From the NCBI GenBank assembly GCA_903929355.1, contig CAIYUN010000049.1, forward strand, positions 1 to 35,077: DNA of 35,077 bases, written 5' to 3'. This stretch comes from an uncultured Opitutaceae bacterium (GTDB lineage: Bacteria > Verrucomicrobiota > Verrucomicrobiia > Opitutales > Opitutaceae). The translations under genes and the position numbers were made by a program. Below the pieces are notes generated by a model that made no database searches, was not told where the DNA came from, and saw only the letters and a program-made list of their open reading frames with translations. The first letter of the stretch is position 1, and each line of letters starts with the position of its first letter. This document shows positions 29,136 to 35,077 of the stretch, piece by piece.

Positions 29136-31493
29136 CTACTCGTTTTTTCCCAGCAGCAGCCGCAGCGAGTTCAGGCATACCAGCACCGTGCTGCCCTCGT
29201 GGGCGGCGACGCCGACGGCCAGCGGCACGATGCCAAAGATCGCCGCGACCGCCATCACCACTACGACGCCGAGAGCGATGGCCAGATTCTGACGGATGAT
29301 GCTCCGGGCCCGGCGGCTCAGGGTCAGGGCGGCGAGGAAATTTTCGATGCGGTCGTGCATCAGGATCACCTCGGCCTGCTCCAGCGCCGCGTCGCTCCCG
29401 CGCGCGCCCATGGCCACGCCCACCTCGGCGGCGGCGAGGCAGGGCGCGTCGTTTACGCCATCGCCGACCATCGCCACCTTTCTCCCGCCCTTCCGCAGCT
29501 CCTGAATCGCCGCGACCTTTTGCTCCGGGGTGAGCCCCGCCCTCACCTCGTCGAGGCCCAGCTCGCGGGCGACCGACTCGGCCGCCAGCCGGCGGTCGCC
29601 GGTGAGCATGACCGTGCGCAGGCCGGCGCGCTTCAGCCCGGCCAGCACCCCGCGCGAGGCGCTCCGGATTTCATCGCGCAGGAGCACCCGGCCGACCACG
29701 TCGCGGCCGATCACCCACACTTCGGCCAGCTCGGCCGGCGCCGGGGGCAGCCCGCGTGCCCACGCGGCCAGCGGCCCGTCCTCGAGCAGTTCGCGCCGGC
29801 CGAGCAGCACCGGGGTGTCGCCGACGCGTCCCCGCACCCCCCGGCCGGTCAGCGACTGAAATTCCCCTGCTTCCACCGGGCGCCCGCCGCGCGCCTGCGC
29901 GTCGCGCACGATGGCCCGGGCGATCGGATGCTGGGATTTCGCCTCGAGCGCATAGGCCAGCGCCCGGACCTCGTTCTCGCGGCCGGAGGGGAAACTTTCG
30001 TAGCCGACGACTGCGAGCTCCCCGGTCGTGAGGGTGCCGGTCTTGTCGAGCGCGACAACGTCCACCTCCGCCAGTTTTTCAATCGCCCCGCCGCCGCGGA
30101 ACAACACGCCGTGCCGCGCGCCCCACGCAATCGCCGCGAGGATGGCCGACGGGATCGAGAGCACGAGCGCGCAGGGGCTGGTGACGACCAACAGCGTCAT
30201 CGTGCGGTAAAACGCCGAGGTGTGGCCGGGCACGTTGTGGAACGCCGGCTGGCCGAGGCCCAGCCACCAGACGAAAAACATCCCCGTGCATCCCCCGAGC
30301 ACGGCCAGCGTGTAGCCGCCGCCGAACTTGTCGGTGAACCGCTCGCTGGGCGCGCGCAGCTTTTGGGCCGTCTGGATGAGGCGGATGATTTTTTGCAGCG
30401 TGCTCTCCCCCGGCAACCGTTTCACCGCAAACTCGACCGCCCCCCACAGGTTGAGGGTGCCGCTGAAGACCGGGTCGCCGACGCCCTTTTCCACCGGCGT
30501 CGCCTCGCCGGTCAGGGCGGCCTCGTCGCTCGCGCTCCGGCCCAGGACCACGTCGCCGTCGGCCGGAAACGCCCCGCCCGGCCGTACGAGCACCCGGTCG
30601 CCGATTTTCAGCTCCTCCACCGCCACCTCGCGTTCGCCGCCGTCGCCCAGCTTGAGGGTCGCATATTTCGGCGCGGTCTTGAGCAACGCGCTGACCTCGC
30701 GGTGCGTGCGATCGAGTGCAAACTCCTCCATCGCCCCCGACGCCGAGAACAGGAACAGCAGCAAGGCCGCCTCACCCCACGCGCCCACGGCCGCCGCACC
30801 CGCCGCCACGGTCAGCATGAGAAAATGGATTTCGAGCCGGCCCGCGCGCAGGTTTTCCCACGAGTCCTTGGCCGCGTCCCATCCGCCCGCCACCAGGGCC
30901 AGACCGTAGCACAGCGCCGCAGTTGGGGCGGGGAGGATCTGAAACTGCCCGATCAGCCAGCCCGCCAGCCCGGCCACGCCACATCCGGCCGCGAGCGCGG
31001 CGAGTTGCTTCCACTCCGGTGCCCCCGGTTCGGCGGCGGCGGCCGGCGGTTCCGGCCAGACGAACTCCCTCCAGCGCCAAAATTTCGGGGCGGTGGCGCA
31101 GGTTTCCCCGGCCAACTCGGTCACGCCGCCGGTCCGCCGCAGGGTAAACCCGGCCGGTGCGACTGCCTGCGCGTCCAGTTGGGCCCCGATGGCGGCCAGC
31201 GTTGCGACCAGCCGCAGGCGGAACTCGGCCTCATCCACCTGGCCGAGGGTGGCGATGGCAAACTTGCGCGCCACCGGGTCGAGGCGCACCGCCTCGACCC
31301 CGGGCGCAGACCGGAGAAACTCTGCCAGAGTTTCGGTCCAGTTCACCACGGGCGCGCGGCGGTTCATGGCCGGACCATGGCCGGCCGGTTCCGCTTTCGC
31401 AAATCCGAACTGCCCGGTCCTGGTGCTGGCGGGATTCCCCCCGTTCACTTTGCCCCCTGCCATGCTGGTCAAGGATTTGGCCTCGTCGTTCAT
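29136..31493 (-). CDS. P1B-type metal-transporting ATPase with SPC motif
   Basis: This 785-residue inner-membrane pump has the phosphorylation site DKTGTLTTGE, the phosphatase loop LTGEATP, the HP motif KSQHPIARAI and the hinge MVGDGVNDAPCLAAA. The metal site in the sixth helix is VVTSPCALVLSIPSAIL, that is SPC and not CPC. The last helix has VAAHEGSTVLVCLNSLRLL, close to the HEGGT motif of P1B-4 pumps, known to export Co2+, Fe2+ or Zn2+. The N-terminal 110 residues look like a ferredoxin-like metal domain but have no CxxC. A second domain is unusual for the P1B-4 group. ATG 31493 is used, and ATG 31370 is another option. No regulator is adjacent. Confidence 0.9.
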   Translation of the reverse strand: MNDEAKSLTSMAGGKVNGGNPASTRTGQFGFAKAEPAGHGPAMNRRAPVVNWTETLAEFLRSAPGVEAVRLDPVARKFAIATLGQVDEAEFRLRLVATLAAIGAQLDAQAVAPAGFTLRRTGGVTELAGETCATAPKFWRWREFVWPEPPAAAAEPGAPEWKQLAALAAGCGVAGLAGWLIGQFQILPAPTAALCYGLALVAGGWDAAKDSWENLRAGRLEIHFLMLTVAAGAAAVGAWGEAALLLFLFSASGAMEEFALDRTHREVSALLKTAPKYATLKLGDGGEREVAVEELKIGDRVLVRPGGAFPADGDVVLGRSASDEAALTGEATPVEKGVGDPVFSGTLNLWGAVEFAVKRLPGESTLQKIIRLIQTAQKLRAPSERFTDKFGGGYTLAVLGGCTGMFFVWWLGLGQPAFHNVPGHTSAFYRTMTLLVVTSPCALVLSIPSAILAAIAWGARHGVLFRGGGAIEKLAEVDVVALDKTGTLTTGELAVVGYESFPSGRENEVRALAYALEAKSQHPIARAIVRDAQARGGRPVEAGEFQSLTGRGVRGRVGDTPVLLGRRELLEDGPLAAWARGLPPAPAELAEVWVIGRDVVGRVLLRDEIRSASRGVLAGLKRAGLRTVMLTGDRRLAAESVARELGLDEVRAGLTPEQKVAAIQELRKGGRKVAMVGDGVNDAPCLAAAEVGVAMGARGSDAALEQAEVILMHDRIENFLAALTLSRRARSIIRQNLAIALGVVVVMAVAAIFGIVPLAVGVAAHEGSTVLVCLNSLRLLLGKNE

Positions 31494-31575
31494 TCGTCGG
31501 CTCCTCCCGGGGAATCGGGCTAAAAATTGGGTTGGACTTGCGGTCGGAAAGAATTCAATACCTTTCGCTCCATCC

Positions 31576-31651
31576 GGGCCAGTAGCTCAGTTGATAGAGC
31601 GCGTCGTTCGCAACGACGAGGTCGTCGGTTTGATCCCGATCTGGTCCACCA
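31576..31651 (+). tRNA. tRNA-Ala (anticodon CGC)
   Basis: A complete 76-nt cloverleaf with CCA encoded. The acceptor GGGCCAG/CTGGTCC has the G3-U70 pair that identifies tRNA-Ala. The anticodon loop TTCGCAA gives CGC, reading GCG. Unusual: D-loop position 19 is A (GTTGATA in place of GTTGGTA), and T-loop position 56 is T (TTTGATC in place of TTCGATC). The normal G19-C56 tertiary pair is replaced by A19-U56. Confidence 0.95.
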
Positions 31652-31675
31652 ACTTTCGGCCGCAGGCCGAAAGTT
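31651..31675 (+). repeat. Hairpin directly after tRNA-Ala
   Basis: Perfect 10-bp arms AACTTTCGGC and GCCGAAAGTT with a 5-nt loop start at the last base of the tRNA. There is no T-run, so it may mark the 3' processing region or be part of the repeat that follows. Confidence 0.6.
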
Positions 31676-31885
31676 GCCGCGCCGACGTGTCCGCCACAGC
31701 CTTGGCGACGGTGGAAGCCAGGCGAAGGCGGGCCGTCTCCGTCAACTACGGCTCGGCGAGCCGTCGCTTGGTGTCGGCCGCAGGCCGAAAGTTGCCGCGC
31801 CGACCTGTCCGCCATCCTCCGCGCGGAAGCCTGGCTTGCGCTCCATAGCCTGGGCGAAGGAGCGGCGACGGTGGAAGCCTGATGG
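31652..31885. repeat. Repeat cluster downstream of tRNA-Ala
   Basis: A 41-bp block at 31656-31696 recurs at 31774-31814 with one mismatch. A 16-bp word at 31704-31719 recurs at 31864-31879. A 14-bp word at 31698-31711 is repeated in reverse at 18020-18033. Pieces of the family therefore lie more than 13 kb apart. No gene is seen from 31652 to 32049. Confidence 0.75.
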
Positions 31886-32049
31886 GCGGCCCGCAACCAT
31901 GGGGCCGAGCTGGCTTCCCCCGCGAACCCGCCTCCCGGCCGGCTTGTCACCTAAAATTTACTCCGGCTGGCTGGCAGATTGGCCTTTCATTTGCTACGGT
32001 GGTGCGCGTAACCGGGGTAAAACCGCCTCCCTCCCATCCAACTGTCACC

Positions 32050-32466
32050 ATGAAAAAGACCAAACCCAAAGCTGTCTCCGCGCCCGCCCCGGCACCGAAG
32101 GCCGCCGCCAAGCGCGCGCCCAAACCCGCCGCCAAAAAGAAAACGCCCGCCGCGGCCACCCCCGCGGTCAAACCGGCCGCTCCTGCGGTCAAACCGGGCG
32201 CCCCGGCTCCGGTCGTCACCGTGATCACCGCACACATCGACATCGGCTTCGGCAACACCCTCTATCTGCGCGGTTTGGGCTCCGGCCTTACCTGGGACCG
32301 CGGCGTCCCGCTCGAATGTGCGGACGACACCACCTGGACCATCACCCTGCCCGAGACCGCACGGCCCATTATCTGCAAGTTCCTCGTCAACGACCTCACC
32401 TGGTCCGCCGGCTCCGATTATGTCGTGCAGCCCGGCAGCACGGTCACGCTCGAGCCCACGTTTTGA
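32050..32466 (+). CDS. Basic H1-like tail fused to a small beta domain
   Basis: The 138-residue protein starts at ATG 32050. Residues about 1-55 are rich in Lys, Ala and Pro (KRAPKPAAKKKTPAAATP) like bacterial histone H1-type tails. The rest, from HIDIGFGNTLYLRGLGSGL through WDRGVPLECADDTTWTITLP to FLVNDLTWSAGSDYVVQP, resembles the small beta-sandwich of starch-binding (CBM20/48-like) modules, with conserved tryptophans. There is no signal peptide. It might bind nucleic acid or an acidic polymer through the tail and a glycan or other ligand through the domain. The function is unknown, and the carbohydrate assignment is by eye. Confidence 0.75.
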   Translation: MKKTKPKAVSAPAPAPKAAAKRAPKPAAKKKTPAAATPAVKPAAPAVKPGAPAPVVTVITAHIDIGFGNTLYLRGLGSGLTWDRGVPLECADDTTWTITLPETARPIICKFLVNDLTWSAGSDYVVQPGSTVTLEPTF

Positions 32467-32487
32467 GCGTGGCTTTGGCCGGATTGT

Positions 32488-33144
32488 TCACACCACCGTC
32501 GCGGCTGGTTCGTCGTCGGGGCTGATCTCCCGCAGCCGCGCCGCCAGCGCGGCCGTGGCTCCGGCCTTGGCGAGTTCCGCGTTTGACACATATTCGCAGG
32601 TGATCCGCACCCGGGAGAAAGGGCGTGGCACATAGAGTCCGTCCCAGGTGGGCAGGCGCCACGCCGACTCAAACCGGCCGCCCACGAGGAGCACCGATGC
32701 GCCCGACCGGCGCGCCACCACCACCGTACCCGCCTTGAAATCATATCTCGGTCCGCGCGGCCCGTCGGGCGTGATGCCGACATCGTGGCCGGCGCGCAGC
32801 ACGTCAACCAGATTCCGGGCCGCCGCGTGGCCGCCACGCTGGCTCGACCCGCGGACCGCGCGCAACCCGGCCAGTCGGAAAAACGCGGCCGACCACGCCC
32901 CATCCCGGCTGGTGCTGATCAGCCCGTGCACCGGCCGCCGCCGGCGGAAACGGCGGAAGATCTCCGCGCCCAGGAACACGCGGTTGTGCCATATCACCAT
33001 CGCGAACGGCTCGTCGAACCGCGCCAGGTTGCGGCGGGCCGGCGCCGACAGCTCGAACTGCAGCGACCGTCCCCACCAACGGACCAGCAGCGCCAACGGC
33101 CAGAACGCGAGCCGCCGCCAGCCGGCGACCTCATGCACAACCAC
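32488..33144 (-). CDS. DUF374 lysophospholipid acyltransferase-like protein
   Basis: The 218-residue protein from GTG 33144 has the DUF374 blocks FAMVIWHNRVFLGAEIF, LISTSRDGAWSAAFFRLAG, VRGSSQRGGHAAARNLVDVL and VGITPDGPRGPRYDFKAG. This family is related to plsC-type acyltransferases, with HN in place of the usual HxxxxD start. It is linked to membrane lipid or lipid A assembly. One N-terminal hydrophobic stretch (LAFWPLALLVRWWG) suggests membrane association. The start is uncertain. The frame is open farther upstream through a Pro/Gly-rich stretch to 33378, but that would overlap the divergent gene at 33218. Confidence 0.83.
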   Translation of the reverse strand: MVVHEVAGWRRLAFWPLALLVRWWGRSLQFELSAPARRNLARFDEPFAMVIWHNRVFLGAEIFRRFRRRRPVHGLISTSRDGAWSAAFFRLAGLRAVRGSSQRGGHAAARNLVDVLRAGHDVGITPDGPRGPRYDFKAGTVVVARRSGASVLLVGGRFESAWRLPTWDGLYVPRPFSRVRITCEYVSNAELAKAGATAALAARLREISPDDEPAATVV

Positions 33145-33217
33145 GGGCGCGCCAACCCCAGGGGCGGACGGGTCGGGGGGCGCGGGCTGGCTGTCCTCGG
33201 TTGGGTTCAAGTTGCCG

Positions 33218-33862
33218 ATGTTGTCGCGCAATCTGCCGCGTCCGCCAAGCGCAGACTCGTGCTTGCGCCAACCGGTCCTTCCCTTGTTTCCTCCTGCTTC
33301 GCTCCCTCCCGCCGTGTCGATTCCGCTTCCCGCTTGTCCCCATCTGCCTCCTCCCCGTCCCGGGCTGGACTGGCGCACCCTGCACGTTCACCGGGAGGAT
33401 GTGCGTGGCGCGGAGTTTTATCACGACTGCCTGGAATACGCGCACGCCCTCTGGCAACGCGGTCTTGCGGCGCGCGCCCTGCTCTGTCTCGACCGCGCGT
33501 TTGGGGCCGACTTGCGCGGTGATGAGCCCGTCCTGCGGTCGTGGCCGGAGCCCTACGCAGCTCTCGCTTGGATTCTTCACCATGCTCCGTCACCCAGTTT
33601 GGTCGGCAACCCGCGCGTGCATTTCCAACATTATGCCGGCCGGATGAACGAGCCGCGCCGCGAGCCGCGGCGCTGGCGCGCTTGGGCGTGCTGGGCGATC
33701 ACGCGCCGCGTGCTGCCGCATCTGCCTGGCGATGCGACCCACGCCGTGGAGGAACCATCGGCCGCCATCATCGCCGCACAGCTCCTCCTTCATGGTTGGC
33801 CCGACGAGGCCGGAAGGTGGCAGGCTGAAATGGCCCTCCTTTCGTCGGTTTCCAGCCGGTAG
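33218..33862 (+). CDS. Unrecognised protein, divergent from the DUF374 gene
   Basis: A 214-residue frame from ATG 33218 has a Pro-rich start (about 45 residues of low complexity, perhaps not translated). It is followed by well-formed helical sequence: VHREDVRGAEFYHDCLEYAH, WQRGLAARALLCLDRAFGAD, LRSWPEPYAALAWILHHAP and RRWRAWACWAITRRVLPHLP. The alternation of helices recalls TPR-like repeats, but no motif is firm. No membrane helix or signal peptide is seen. A later start near 33370 is possible. I do not recognise the family. Confidence 0.65.
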   Translation: MLSRNLPRPPSADSCLRQPVLPLFPPASLPPAVSIPLPACPHLPPPRPGLDWRTLHVHREDVRGAEFYHDCLEYAHALWQRGLAARALLCLDRAFGADLRGDEPVLRSWPEPYAALAWILHHAPSPSLVGNPRVHFQHYAGRMNEPRREPRRWRAWACWAITRRVLPHLPGDATHAVEEPSAAIIAAQLLLHGWPDEAGRWQAEMALLSSVSSR

Positions 33863-34031
33863 CCATACCTTTTCCATTTTCTACGCCTTGTTCTATTTGG
33901 CCGGTTAGGGCGGCGAATTATGCTTTGCCGATTGATTTGTATACTAAGCAGAATAGAACTTGCCACTAGGGTTTATACCCCATGTCTTGTTGCCAGTCAT
34001 TATCCTTACTGTATGGTTTGGATCGTTCATT
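33863..34031 (+). promoter_or_regulatory. AT-rich leader of the beta-repeat protein gene
   Basis: The 170-bp gap is clearly richer in A and T than the rest of the window, as expected for a promoter and leader. A TATACT at about 33940 could be a -10 box, but no -35 at the right spacing is convincing. Nothing else was recognised. Confidence 0.3.
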
Positions 34032-35077
34032 TTGCTAACCAAAGAGCACGCCAGCCGACACCAATCTTACCCGAACCGACGAGCAAAAATCTGGCTCCTC
34101 TTCGGGGTCTGCTTTGCACTCGCTGGATCGTTGCGAGGTGCGACAATCATTTGGGCCAATCTTGGGACAGATTTTGGCACTGGGACCAACTGGAGTGGAA
34201 ATGTCGCGCCGGCCAATAATATTACTAACGACATCGCCTCGTTCGGCAGCACAACCGTCAGTTTTCAACCGAATCTTGGCACGAATTATAGTGTGAACGG
34301 GGTGCTCTTCGCCAGCGGAGCGGGTTCGTTCACCCTGGGCAGCACCGGCGCGTTCACCCTTACGCTGGGCGCCTCGGGGCTCAGCGACCAAAGCACGGCC
34401 GCGCAAAATGTGAGTCTCGCGCTCACCCTCGGTGCGGCCGCGAGTTTTACGGTGACCACCGGCGGGGCCCTGACGATCTCCGGTGGCGTCAACACCAATG
34501 GGTTCGCTCTCACGCTCACGAGTTCCAGCACGGGGGCGGGCACCCTTTCCGGAGTCGTCAGTGGCACCGGCAGTGTGATCAGCAACGGGACTGGGCTTTG
34601 GAACCTCACGGGGCCCAACACCTACACGGGGGGAACGACGCTGACGGCGGGCACGCTGGTGCTGGGCAATGCGACGGCACTGGGCGGCGCGGCCAGCACC
34701 CTGACGATCACCGGCGGGACGTTGGATTCGTCGGTCGCCAATCTGGTGCTGACGAACAACAACCCGCAGGCGTGGAACGGAAATTTTACCTTTGCCGGCA
34801 GCAACGCGCTGAGCATGGGGACCGGGGCGGTGACGTTGAACGCGGGGCGGACCGTGACGGTGAGCGCGAGCACGTTGACGGAGGGCGGGATCATCAGCGG
34901 GGCGTTTGCGCTGACGAAGCAGGGGGCGGGCACGCTGGCGCTGAACGGGGTGAACACTTACACGGGAGGCACAGGGCTGGCGGCGGGGACACTGGTGCTG
35001 GGCAACGCGAAAGCGTTGGGCGCGGCGGCCGGCACGCTGACGATCACGGGCGGGACCGCGCTGGATTCGTCGGTGGC
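34032..35077 (+). CDS. Autotransporter-associated beta-strand repeat protein, N-terminal part
   Basis: The frame runs off the right edge (348 codons seen). It starts at a probable UUG 34032, since no ATG is in this frame. A basic stretch leads into a signal peptide (IWLLFGVCFALAGSLRGA), so the protein is exported. The mature part is Gly/Thr/Ser/Ala-rich with repeated units: LWNLTGPNTYTGGTTLTAGT then LVLGNATALGGA, and LALNGVNTYTGGTGLAAGT then LVLGNAKALGAA. These match the autotransporter-associated beta-strand repeat (PATR). Such repeats form beta-helical surface or secreted fibres. They are very common in Opitutaceae. The C-terminal anchor lies beyond the window. Confidence 0.88.
   Translation, partial: MLTKEHASRHQSYPNRRAKIWLLFGVCFALAGSLRGATIIWANLGTDFGTGTNWSGNVAPANNITNDIASFGSTTVSFQPNLGTNYSVNGVLFASGAGSFTLGSTGAFTLTLGASGLSDQSTAAQNVSLALTLGAAASFTVTTGGALTISGGVNTNGFALTLTSSSTGAGTLSGVVSGTGSVISNGTGLWNLTGPNTYTGGTTLTAGTLVLGNATALGGAASTLTITGGTLDSSVANLVLTNNNPQAWNGNFTFAGSNALSMGTGAVTLNAGRTVTVSASTLTEGGIISGAFALTKQGAGTLALNGVNTYTGGTGLAAGTLVLGNAKALGAAAGTLTITGGTALDSSV

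Noticed and set aside
29124-31523. A 799-codon open frame on the plus strand
   Set aside because: It is antisense to the P-type ATPase over its full length. It has the His/Arg/Ala/Pro composition typical of a GC-rich shadow and no motif.

Overview
The window reads as a piece of a GC-rich chromosome from a member of the Verrucomicrobiota, most likely Opitutaceae. This is an inference from three things: a protein built of autotransporter-associated beta-strand repeats at the right edge, intergenic gaps filled with short 7-10 bp word-like repeats, and the overall gene set. Most genes lie on the minus strand, and many are spaced like operons.

Left part (1-19.5 kb) is mainly housekeeping. It holds a cut-off homospermidine synthase, an OGG1-type 8-oxoguanine glycosylase, a secreted cysteine phytase, a glyoxalase-like protein, an Fsr-type exporter, a PP2C phosphatase and a DinG helicase. 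Next comes a tight three-gene operon (polytopic membrane protein, glutathionylspermidine-synthetase-like ATP-grasp enzyme, unrecognised protein) just downstream of thrS. A transglutaminase-like protein follows, then a minus-strand run of ilvN, ilvC, hemC and a cobA-hemD fusion covering branched-chain amino acid and tetrapyrrole synthesis.

Middle part (19596-25513) is an integrated element of about 5.9 kb inserted at the 3' end of tRNA-Val(UAC). A 26-bp copy of the tRNA end lies at 19596-19621 and matches the intact tRNA at 25488-25513. A 9-bp motif (TGGCAACCT) occurs twice near each boundary and fits arm-type integrase sites. Inside are only the N-terminus of a tyrosine integrase, a primase-like protein, a RepA/RecA-fold helicase, a DUF3102-like protein, a small HTH-like protein, a long inverted repeat that could be an operator or origin, and a broken sugar-nucleotide reductase gene. 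It looks like a small, now non-autonomous replicating island, possibly satellite-like.

Right part (25.8-35.1 kb) holds a HicAB toxin-antitoxin pair with a palindromic operator, asd and an L,D-transpeptidase gene whose start codons share one CATG, a DDAH-type hydrolase, a P1B metal ATPase with an SPC motif, and tRNA-Ala(CGC) with an unusual A19-U56 elbow pair. A repeat cluster follows, then a small protein joining an H1-like basic tail to a possible sugar-binding beta domain, a DUF374 acyltransferase-like protein, an unrecognised protein and the start of the large beta-repeat surface protein.
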